A DNA stretch of 20,302 nucleotides from an uncultured Actinomycetes bacterium. Its GTDB lineage: Bacteria > Actinomycetota > Acidimicrobiia > Acidimicrobiales > Ilumatobacteraceae. The number at the start of each line of letters is the position of its first letter. Position 1 is the first letter of the stretch. The stretch spans positions 1 through 20,302 of the forward strand of contig CALBSD010000067.1 in NCBI GenBank assembly GCA_937927625.1, given 5' to 3'. A program made the translations under genes and the position numbers. This document shows, piece after piece, positions 1 through 5,545 of this stretch. The notes under the pieces were generated by a model. It did not search any database and was not told the origin of the DNA. It saw only the letters and a list, made by a program, of their open reading frames with translations.

Positions 1-292
1 CGCGGAACTGTGATTCAAGTTGGCTGTATGCGCGGTCGAATGATGGTGGCAATTCACGGCCGCCGTATTCCTTTGGACCGGTGATCCAACCGAAGCCCGC
101 ATCGAACTTCTTCTGGCGCCAGAGCTTTGCTTCTGCAGCATTGTCGGCTTCCTGCTGGCGGTCCTTCTCGCGGTAGAAGTTGTCGGAGCCTTCGCCCCAA
201 ACGAATGCCTTCTCTACTGGACGGCGTTCAACGTTTGCTTCAAGGAAGGCAAGCGCTTCCTTTTCGAATTCTGCGAGTGTGATGTCAGCCAT
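1..292 (-). CDS. Acyl-CoA dehydrogenase, N-terminal part (cut by window edge)
   Basis: Only the first 97 residues lie in the window; the gene continues past base 1. The start is an ATG at 292-290, preceded on the minus strand by GGGAGA about 6 nt upstream, a usable ribosome binding site. The visible part is an N-terminal helical region in which residues about 74-88 read FGWITGPKEYGGREL, matching the WPKEYGGRG-type signature at the N-terminus of acyl-CoA dehydrogenases. Family members oxidise acyl-CoA thioesters to enoyl-CoA using FAD and pass electrons to ETF in the cytoplasm. The catalytic base and flavin-binding parts are outside the window, so the substrate class cannot be judged. The gene diverges from the small gene starting at 438, with about 145 bp between them. 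Family call is fairly firm from the N-terminal motif; the specific enzyme is unknown. Confidence 0.75.
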   Translation of the reverse strand, partial: MADITLAEFEKEALAFLEANVERRPVEKAFVWGEGSDNFYREKDRQQEADNAAEAKLWRQKKFDAGFGWITGPKEYGGRELPPSFDRAYSQLESQFR

Positions 293-424
293 GTGGTTTC
301 TCCCGTGTGAGATTGATGGAGTTGAGATGTGGATGAGGCACTGGCCAGCCCTCGGGGGGACGGCAACTGCTATCGCTACGGTACCCGCCAACCGATTAGT
401 AGGCGAAGCCGACCCGCCATTGAC

Positions 425-430
425 TAGCGT
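425..430 (+). promoter_or_regulatory. -10 box TAGCGT for a leaderless gene
   Basis: TAGCGT fits the actinobacterial -10 pattern TANNNT. Its first base is 13 nt before the ATG at 438, so transcription would begin at or within a base of the start codon. No Shine-Dalgarno sequence precedes the ATG, which supports a leaderless mRNA. No convincing -35 was seen. Confidence 0.5.
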
Positions 431-437
431 GACATTT

Positions 438-899
438 ATGGGTCAGCCAGTAGCAGTGCAGCAAAAGTCAGGTGGCACCGCCGCCATCGTGCGATTCGAG
501 ACCAACCGGTCCTTGACAGGCATGGGTCACGAGCGCTTTTCCAGCGCTGCCGAGGCCAAGGGCACACGTCCCGCCGCTGTCGTTTCGCGCCGTCTTTTTG
601 AGTCTGGCCAGGTCTCCTGGGTGCATGTCTACGGCAACATCGTGACCGCCGGCCTTGCCGCTGGTGCTTCGCAGTCGGGCCTCGACGCCATTGTTCGCGA
701 CATGTACCAGTACTGGAAGCCAGGCATGACCCCTCCGACTCTTGAAGAGTTGTTGGCCAACATGCCTGCCGAAGCAGCACCTGCTGCAGCCGCTGCACCA
801 TCGGGTGATGCTGGCGCTGGTCTTGATCCTCGCGTGCCTGCTCACTTGTGGGAGCGCAGCCGTTTGGGCCGCGAGCGCTGGATGGCCAAGCAGGGCTAA
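438..899 (+). CDS. Small protein, possible Nfu/NifU N-terminal-like domain
   Basis: A 153-residue protein that I do not recognise with certainty. The frame is open upstream to 180, but that part runs antisense through the acyl-CoA dehydrogenase gene. The ATG at 438 is preferred because a TAGCGT -10 box sits 13 nt upstream and the sequence looks protein-like from there. Residues about 18-90 contain NRSLTGMGHERF, then RRLFESGQVSWVHVYGNIVT, an arrangement resembling the Nfu N-terminal domain (small residue run, LF, then a GV-V-hydrophobic strand ending in an IT/VT turn). That domain occurs on iron-sulfur scaffold proteins, but no CxxC scaffold motif is present here. An Ala/Pro-rich linker follows (about residues 112-130), then a basic tail with LWERSRLGRERW. 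If the resemblance is wrong, it is a conserved hypothetical protein. Confidence 0.55.
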   Translation: MGQPVAVQQKSGGTAAIVRFETNRSLTGMGHERFSSAAEAKGTRPAAVVSRRLFESGQVSWVHVYGNIVTAGLAAGASQSGLDAIVRDMYQYWKPGMTPPTLEELLANMPAEAAPAAAAAPSGDAGAGLDPRVPAHLWERSRLGRERWMAKQG

Positions 900-914
900 T
901 TCACCCTTGGGGGT

Positions 915-1475
915 TTAGGCCACCTGAATCCATTCTCGGCTGAGGCCGTAATGGTGGCTCAAATCAGATTCCCATTCGTTGAGCGAATCGGGAAGTTCGA
1001 TTTCTTCTTTCTCTGCCACTCGCTGAATTTTGAATGCGTCTGACCAATGGTCGGATCTGATGAATGCAATCCATCTGTTTTCCAACTTGAACGCGATGGT
1101 GGTGTCGGCAACATTTTCAAAAAATGGCTCGTTGTTCTTCTCGCAGATAATGGTTTCCCGAAGAATCCAAATTTCTGAATTCAGCTGATCTTTCTCGTGG
1201 TAGTAGATGTTTCCTCGTCGAAGTGCGCCAGGGGCCTTTTCTGGAGAATCTGAAATGTGCAGCACGGGATAATCATCTAGTTCTCCATCGATGTCGAGAA
1301 CTTCCATCTCGAAGAACACTCGGATGGATGGACCATCTGTCTCTATACGGACTTCCATCCATGCGAAATCTTCGCTATCAAAATCTTCTCCAGAAATATC
1401 CAACCATCGATGGCCAGACAATTTCGCAAGTAGTGATATTTCCGATTGATGCAATGTTTGTCTTGTCTTAATCAT
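915..1475 (-). CDS. Acidic hypothetical protein, possible immunity partner
   Basis: An unrecognised 186-residue protein, last gene of a three-gene minus-strand operon. It is rich in Asp and Glu, has no signal peptide or membrane segment, and shows alternating beta-like stretches (about residues 38-60 and 100-145) ending in RSDHWSDAFKI. The ATG at 1475-1473 lies about 11 nt after AGAGGA, a good ribosome binding site, and 5 nt after the stop of the upstream gene, so the two are almost certainly co-transcribed. Small acidic proteins encoded directly downstream of a toxin gene are commonly its immunity protein, and that is the inferred role because the preceding gene looks like a polymorphic-toxin domain. 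No specific immunity family was identified. Codon and base composition are AT-richer than the surrounding genes. Confidence 0.6.
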   Translation of the reverse strand: MIKTRQTLHQSEISLLAKLSGHRWLDISGEDFDSEDFAWMEVRIETDGPSIRVFFEMEVLDIDGELDDYPVLHISDSPEKAPGALRRGNIYYHEKDQLNSEIWILRETIICEKNNEPFFENVADTTIAFKLENRWIAFIRSDHWSDAFKIQRVAEKEEIELPDSLNEWESDLSHHYGLSREWIQVA

Positions 1476-1480
1476 GATTA

Positions 1481-1855
1481 TTAATCCTCTACGAAATGTA
1501 TCTTGTGGGGTCGAATTGAATGTTGAGATCGCTCGCCGGGGTTGATGGTGATGGCAGGAGAACCATCTGATTTACTTGTTGGCCGATATGTGATGTAGGC
1601 ACCATTCCTAAATGTTGTACGGAAGACACCAGGTTTTATTTCCGTCGTTTTCCCTCCGCGTGAGGCGATCTCAAAAAATTCTTCTGCTGATGCTTGTGGA
1701 TCTTTGCTCGAGATGCGTCGGACGTTACTGCTGGATCCTGGAGTGCCGTATCGTCCCGCCGAATGTGGTCCAAAACGGTTTTCAAGGGAACGAAAATTAG
1801 AACCCAATTGTTCGTTAGATGAGTCAGAGTATCCTCCTCCTCGTCCGCCGCCCAT
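1481..1855 (-). CDS. Gly-rich small protein with toxin-like C-terminal domain
   Basis: A 124-residue protein beginning MGGGRGGG, followed by a disordered Ser/Gly/Asn-rich stretch to about residue 50 and then a compact domain. That domain reads SAEEFFEIASRGG, FRNGAYITYRP, SKSDGSPAITINPG and ends HKIHFVED. The order FF-x-G, DG/NG-x-ITYRP, SDGSPA-I-I, KIHF is, from memory, the pattern of small C-terminal toxin domains shared by RHS, LXG and CdiA polymorphic toxins; this is not confirmed by a search. There is no secretion signal, repeat region or pretoxin domain, so it is either a free-standing toxin, an orphan cassette, or delivered by an unknown route. Start ATG 1855-1853 overlaps the DUF4417 stop (TGATG), implying translational coupling. 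It is followed 5 nt later by a small acidic gene. Confidence 0.55.
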   Translation of the reverse strand: MGGGRGGGYSDSSNEQLGSNFRSLENRFGPHSAGRYGTPGSSSNVRRISSKDPQASAEEFFEIASRGGKTTEIKPGVFRTTFRNGAYITYRPTSKSDGSPAITINPGERSQHSIRPHKIHFVED

Positions 1856-2532
1856 CAGTTGTACCCCGTTTGATAAATGCGCGAGATATCAGTAGAAAAT
1901 CTCCATATCTCGGTGTGATGAGAGAGTTTTTGATGGAGTGTGTAAGGCAGTTGACCGTAGATGATGACGTGTCTAGGTTCCAGTTGTTGAAGAACTATCT
2001 CGGTTCCAGTCTCAAATGTCTTGCGGAGTGATTGGTCTCTTAACAAACCCTGGGTCGAGAGCACGATGGTTCCGCCAGTTGAGAGTCCATCTAGGACGTA
2101 CTCGAGGTCAGACAAGTGTGCCCATCTGATGCTGGGTGCAACTTGTAGCCCGTGTTGCTGAAAGTAGGCACCGAGGGCTCGGCTGGACCAAGTCGATCGA
2201 ATCCGATCTTGGAGCGGCATCTCTGTGCAAAGTGAAAAGTCTGGAGTTGTAACTGCAAAGTATGTTGCAAATCGCTCTAATGACTTTTTGGGCGCTTTTA
2301 AAAGCGGCAGAAGCTTCGGATCATCTACAAATCCGTGAAGGAGTGTTCTTTGACGCTGGCTAGGCGGTGGTTGCCGGCTAAATGAAGCCATTGCTTCGGG
2401 GCAACTTGGAAGTGTTGTGGGTTTGAGGATTGGTATTTGGTAGGGGCCAAATACATCAGTTTGTTGAAACCAGTCTGGCTTCCATGGTGATTGTCTTGTG
2501 TTGGTAATTCTCTTGATGTCTGTTGGTTTCAT
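1855..2532 (-). CDS. DUF4417 domain protein
   Basis: A 225-residue protein matching the DUF4417 family. Motifs in order are GFVDDPKLLPLL (about residue 67), TPDFSLCTEMPL (about 95-106), SSRALGAYFQQHG (about 115), APSIRW, a strand STGGTIVLSTQG, and RHVIIYGQLP near the C-terminus. The family is found in bacteria and phages and its biochemical role is unknown to me. ATG 2532-2530 is preceded by CAGGAAAA, a reasonable ribosome binding site. It is the first gene of the operon with the toxin-like and acidic proteins and overlaps the next start by one base (TGATG). It is AT-richer than the mutasome genes beside it, in keeping with transfer. No transmembrane segments or nucleotide-binding motifs were seen. 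Confidence 0.7.
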   Translation of the reverse strand: MKPTDIKRITNTRQSPWKPDWFQQTDVFGPYQIPILKPTTLPSCPEAMASFSRQPPPSQRQRTLLHGFVDDPKLLPLLKAPKKSLERFATYFAVTTPDFSLCTEMPLQDRIRSTWSSRALGAYFQQHGLQVAPSIRWAHLSDLEYVLDGLSTGGTIVLSTQGLLRDQSLRKTFETGTEIVLQQLEPRHVIIYGQLPYTLHQKLSHHTEIWRFSTDISRIYQTGYN

Positions 2533-2773
2533 TTTTCCTGTTGTCCGTATGGGTCATATTTTTTTTTTGTTCTCCCCTTTTTTTGTTGCTTGGGCAACTT
2601 CTTAAGAGTTGCACAACATGAAATTTCTCGCTCGTGTTTACGTAATTTTTCAGAATTTATTTGACCAAATCCTTCGCACGGTCGGTTTTATTAGACGCTC
2701 TGGTGAAGGATGGAGTGCGTCAATTTGCACTTTTTGTGGTCACAGGCCGGCCAAATAAGGGCTTTAGAACATA
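2533..2773. other. AT-rich intergenic spacer with leader hairpins
   Basis: About 240 bp between the divergent DUF4417 operon and imuA contain no convincing gene. The stretch is clearly AT-rich, with a run of ten T at 2559-2568 and seven T at 2578-2584 on the plus strand. Segments 2585-2617 can form several mutually exclusive small hairpins (see separate entry). The promoter of the DUF4417 operon should lie here, but no clear -35/-10 pair on the minus strand could be fixed. No transposase remnants or flanking direct repeats were recognised. Confidence 0.5.
2585..2617 (-). repeat. Competing inverted repeats in the operon leader
   Basis: GTTGC at 2585-2589 can pair with GCAAC at 2594-2598 across a TTGG loop. 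GCAACT at 2594-2599 can instead pair with AGTTGC at 2607-2612 across TCTTAAG. GTTG at 2608-2611 also faces CAAC at 2614-2617. The middle arm can be used only once, so the structures exclude one another. In the DUF4417 operon transcript this would lie some 50-90 nt before the first start codon. No T-tract terminator follows on the minus strand, so a role as attenuator or RNA-binding site is only inferred. Confidence 0.35.
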
Positions 2774-2787
2774 CGAACACCTGTTCG
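2774..2787 (+). promoter_or_regulatory. LexA (SOS) box upstream of imuA'
   Basis: CGAACACCTGTTCG is a perfect 6-2-6 inverted repeat (CGAACA / TGTTCG) and fits the Gram-positive and actinobacterial LexA consensus CGAAC-N4-GTTCG. It ends one base before the -10 box TATGGT of imuA', so bound LexA would block RNA polymerase. The second copy before dnaE2 has the same arms and spacing. Confidence 0.9.
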
Positions 2788-2788
2788 C

Positions 2789-2794
2789 TATGGT
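2789..2794 (+). promoter_or_regulatory. -10 box TATGGT of the imuA' promoter
   Basis: TATGGT fits TANNNT. It lies one base after the LexA box and its first base is 12 nt before the GTG start at 2801, indicating a leaderless, LexA-repressed transcript. No good -35 is visible. Confidence 0.65.
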
Positions 2795-2800
2795 GACCGC

Positions 2801-3463
2801 GTGGGTCATCTTCTCCTTCCCCAATTAACGGGCACACATGTCTCTGGCGTTGAAACAGGCGCGCAGTTTGCGCAGCGCGTTTCTGCACGTGCCGAAGCAG
2901 GTTTTGGTCCAGTGCCTGTTGTTCCGGCGTTGGCCAGTCTTCTTCCGTCATCGGGTCTCGAACGCGGCGGTGTGTATGCGTGCGCTGGCGATGCACCAAT
3001 GTCGTTGTTGTTCTCTCTTGTTGCTGCGGCAACGGCGCAGGGTTCGTGGTTGGCATTTGTTGATCTGCCGCGCGTGGGTCTCATGGCCGCGCATGAATAC
3101 GGCGTGGCGTTACAGCGCGTCATGTGTGTCAGCACGGGCGGTCATACACAGTCGTGGTCACATGTTGTGGGTGCGTTGGTCGATGGTCTTGACCTTGTGG
3201 TGGTGTCATCACCGGTGTGCTCTGCGGGTGAAGCGCGACGCATTATTGCGCGCGCCAAAGCATCGGGTGCGGTGCTCATCATCTTGGGTAAGCCAGGTCA
3301 GTTCTCTCCCGATGTTGTGTTGTCATCGTCCACCACGGAATGGCATTTCAATACGCATGCAGCGTCACGCACCGTGTCAGTGCAGGCGCACGGTCGCCGT
3401 GTGTACAACCAGCGTGCACTCACACTGCAGTTGCCCGCAGCACATGGTGCGGTGTCGTTATGA
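2801..3463 (+). CDS. imuA': ImuA', RecA-like mutasome protein
   Basis: A 220-residue RecA-fold relative of actinobacterial ImuA'. It helps the accessory protein ImuB and the polymerase DnaE2 act at DNA lesions during the SOS response. The core reads ALASLLPSSGLERGGVYA, then SWLAFVDLPRVGLMAA, VSTGGHTQSWSHVVGALVDGLDLVVV, and an arginine-rich C-terminal part, matching the family order. The Walker A region (about residues 60-70, CAGDAPMSLL) lacks the GKT/S of ATP-binding RecA proteins, which is usual for this subgroup. The GTG start at 2801 is chosen because it lies 12 nt from a -10 box directly under a LexA box and gives the expected N-terminus. The stop overlaps the imuB start in ATGA, so the two are translationally coupled. 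Family call rests on both sequence and context. Confidence 0.85.
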   Translation: MGHLLLPQLTGTHVSGVETGAQFAQRVSARAEAGFGPVPVVPALASLLPSSGLERGGVYACAGDAPMSLLFSLVAAATAQGSWLAFVDLPRVGLMAAHEYGVALQRVMCVSTGGHTQSWSHVVGALVDGLDLVVVSSPVCSAGEARRIIARAKASGAVLIILGKPGQFSPDVVLSSSTTEWHFNTHAASRTVSVQAHGRRVYNQRALTLQLPAAHGAVSL

Positions 3464-4917
3464 CGCGTTCTATCGCGGTGGTGTTTCCGCAATGGCAGCA
3501 GCAATACGGTGCGCTGGGTGAACAACATGCCTTCACCATGTTCGAACACGTGGTGCGCAGCATCACTGCTATCTCGCCACTTGTCGAAGTGGAAGAAGTG
3601 GGCACGGTGGTGATGGCCGCGCGTGGACCATCGCGCTACTTCGGTGGTGATATTGCCGTTGCGCGCATGTTGCACGACATCTGCAGCGTTGTTGATTCGC
3701 CGTGTGGTGTGGGCGTTGCTGATTCTCGTTTTGCGGCAACAGCTGCAGCGCACTTGGCGGTCTCGCGTGGCACGCCGTGCGTTGTCGACACATCTATTGG
3801 TCAGCAGTTTCTGTTTGCTTTGCCCGTTGCATCGTTGGCACACGTGGGTGGCATTAGTGCCGACACTGTTGACCTATTGGGTCGTTTGGGTCTGCGTACA
3901 TGCGAAGCAGTGCATGGTGTGGGTGAGTCTGCACTCATTGATCGCTTCGGTACAGAAGGTAAACATGTGTGGCAGTTGGTGTCGGGCGCAGAGGTGCGTT
4001 ACTTGGCACCTGGTGCACCGCCATCAGATTTCGCACAACACATCGAGTTTGAATCGCCATTGGCATCGGCAGACCATGTGGTGGCAGCTGCGCGCCCCAC
4101 GATTGATGCGTTAGTGAATGCCATCGCCGGCCACGGACAACAGTGTGTGCGTTTGTTGGTCACGTGCGAAACCGACCACGCAGAATCAACTTCGCGTATT
4201 TGGGGTGAGCCGCGCGGTTTTGGCGCAGCAGCTCTTGCGCAACGTTTGCTGTATCAACTTGACGGTTGGTTGGTGACTGATGAAGCAGACCCCGATGCGC
4301 CTACCAGTGGTGTGGTGCGTGTGGAGTTCACGCCGTTAGAAACACGCGAAGTGTTGGTCGTGCAGCCGTTGTTGTGGGGTGGCAACGAAGAAAATACCGA
4401 GCGTGCCGCGCGTGCTGCGGCAATGGCATCTGCAGTAGGTGAGCACGTGCAGGTCACGGTCCCGCGATGGGAAGGCGGTCGCGATGTTGCCACTGTGTAT
4501 TCGCAGATGCCGATTGCGTTGGTGGATATCGCCGATCAATACGCATCAGAACAACGTGTGCACACGGGCACAGGTGTGGCGCGCGACTGGAGCGGGGCAG
4601 TGCCGCGACCTTCTCCGTCGTCGATTGCTGTTGTTCCACCCGAAGCGCAGGTGCTCAGTGCTGCAGGTGCACCTGTGGGTGTCACGGGCAGACACGAGTT
4701 AGACGCATTGCCGGCGCGTGTTGAAGTAGCGGGGCATTCATATGTGGTGATGCGTACGGCGGGTCCGTGGCCGGTGGAAGAACGATGGTGGGATGCACGC
4801 CGCAAACGTCGTCACGTGCGGTTGCAGTTGCTGGTGCGCAATAAACGCGGATCATTGCGGGTGTTTCTGATGGGATTAGAGAATCATCAGTGGCGTCTAC
4901 TGGCACGCTACGACTAG
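3460..4917 (+). CDS. imuB: ImuB, non-catalytic Y-family polymerase homologue
   Basis: A 485-residue Y-family polymerase relative that bridges the beta clamp to DnaE2. The N-terminus (RSIAVVFPQWQQQYGAL) occupies the place of the first catalytic Asp motif but has no acidic residue, and no SIDE/DE-type motif follows, as expected for ImuB. GVGVADSRFAATAAAHLAV (about residue 82 on) is a strong family signature. QPLLWG at residues 302-307 corresponds to the clamp-binding QLPLWG of mycobacterial ImuB. The C-terminal block AGPWPVEERWWDARRKRRHVRL is typical of the ImuB tail. The frame is open further upstream, but the ATG at 3460 overlapping the imuA' stop gives the canonical N-terminus. Expression should follow the SOS promoter at imuA'. 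Confidence 0.9.
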   Translation: MTRSIAVVFPQWQQQYGALGEQHAFTMFEHVVRSITAISPLVEVEEVGTVVMAARGPSRYFGGDIAVARMLHDICSVVDSPCGVGVADSRFAATAAAHLAVSRGTPCVVDTSIGQQFLFALPVASLAHVGGISADTVDLLGRLGLRTCEAVHGVGESALIDRFGTEGKHVWQLVSGAEVRYLAPGAPPSDFAQHIEFESPLASADHVVAAARPTIDALVNAIAGHGQQCVRLLVTCETDHAESTSRIWGEPRGFGAAALAQRLLYQLDGWLVTDEADPDAPTSGVVRVEFTPLETREVLVVQPLLWGGNEENTERAARAAAMASAVGEHVQVTVPRWEGGRDVATVYSQMPIALVDIADQYASEQRVHTGTGVARDWSGAVPRPSPSSIAVVPPEAQVLSAAGAPVGVTGRHELDALPARVEVAGHSYVVMRTAGPWPVEERWWDARRKRRHVRLQLLVRNKRGSLRVFLMGLENHQWRLLARYD

Positions 4918-4957
4918 CCATGCTGTGTCGTTTGTTGTGGTGTGGCACAGTTGATGC

Positions 4958-5503
4958 GTGCATAACAACGTCGACATCGCTGAGATTCTTGAAGTACTCA
5001 GTACGCGTACGCCCGTTGATGAACGAGAGCGTGACTCCATCGAGAAGTTTCTCGCTGATGTTCCGCGTCTTGCAGAGCCATACGACGAAGAGTTAGGTCT
5101 TGTGCATGTCACTGCGTCTGCAATTGTGGTGACTGATGCAGGTGACAAAGTCGCACTGCACTTACACAAGCGTTTAGGCATGTGGTTGCAGCCAGGTGGT
5201 CATATTGATGCGGGAGAAACTCCGGCACAAGGTGCATTGCGTGAGGCAGAAGAAGAAACAGGTTTGCCGGTGCGTCATGAAGTGGACGGCGGATTGTTTG
5301 TGCATGTTGATGTGCATGCAGGTCCGAAGGGGCACACACATCACGATCTTCGTTACGTGATTCGTGCACCAGAAGTGCCCATGAACCCCGGCGAAGGGGA
5401 GAGCCCCGATGCACGTTGGTTCACCTGGGACGAAGCTCTCGAGATTGCCGATGTGGGCCTTTTCGGCGGATTACTAGCCACGAAAGCCTTACTGGGTTTG
5501 TAA
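4958..5503 (+). CDS. Nudix hydrolase inside the mutasome cluster
   Basis: A 181-residue Nudix enzyme, a Mg-dependent hydrolase of nucleoside diphosphates linked to another group. The Nudix box is complete at residues 81-103: GHIDAGE, seven residues, then REAEEETGL. It is preceded by KRLGMWLQPGGH and followed by a His-rich strand HTHHDLRY and the C-terminal WFTWDEALEIAD. An N-terminal helical segment of about 45 residues precedes the fold. The substrate cannot be read from sequence; a nucleotide-pool sanitising role beside a translesion polymerase is an inference. The start is GTG at 4958, with ATG-initiated alternatives absent nearby and no clear ribosome binding site. It lies 40 nt after imuB and 42 nt before dnaE2, on the same strand, so it is probably carried on the imuA'-imuB transcript. 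Confidence 0.85.
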   Translation: MHNNVDIAEILEVLSTRTPVDERERDSIEKFLADVPRLAEPYDEELGLVHVTASAIVVTDAGDKVALHLHKRLGMWLQPGGHIDAGETPAQGALREAEEETGLPVRHEVDGGLFVHVDVHAGPKGHTHHDLRYVIRAPEVPMNPGEGESPDARWFTWDEALEIADVGLFGGLLATKALLGL

Positions 5504-5518
5504 TCACCCCTTTTTATA

Positions 5519-5532
5519 CGAACATATGTTCG
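5519..5532 (+). promoter_or_regulatory. LexA (SOS) box upstream of dnaE2
   Basis: CGAACATATGTTCG is a perfect 14-bp palindrome identical to the classic Gram-positive SOS-box consensus. It ends one base before the TACGCT -10 box of dnaE2. Both this copy and the imuA' copy are preceded by ATA, which slightly extends the shared sequence. Confidence 0.95.
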
Positions 5533-5533
5533 G

Positions 5534-5539
5534 TACGCT
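5534..5539 (+). promoter_or_regulatory. -10 box TACGCT of the dnaE2 promoter
   Basis: TACGCT fits TANNNT. It starts 12 nt before the GTG at 5546 and sits one base after the LexA box, so dnaE2 has its own SOS promoter and a leaderless transcript. The same hexamer and the same spacing occur at cofD. Confidence 0.7.
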
Positions 5540-5545
5540 GGTGGG

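Noticed and set aside
180..437. 86-codon N-terminal extension of the gene at 438
   Set aside because: It runs antisense through the acyl-CoA dehydrogenase start and the divergent promoter region, and a -10 box sits 13 nt before the ATG at 438.
900..914. ACCC-TTGG-GGGT between converging genes as a bidirectional terminator
   Set aside because: Four-base stem only, without a T-tract.
3340..3459. 40-codon upstream extension of imuB
   Set aside because: It overlaps imuA' in another frame and is not family-like; ATG 3460 in the ATGA overlap gives the normal ImuB N-terminus.
4918..4957. Separate promoter or LexA box for the Nudix gene at 4958
   Set aside because: No CGAAC-N4-GTTCG and no TANNNT at a suitable distance; co-transcription with imuB is simpler.
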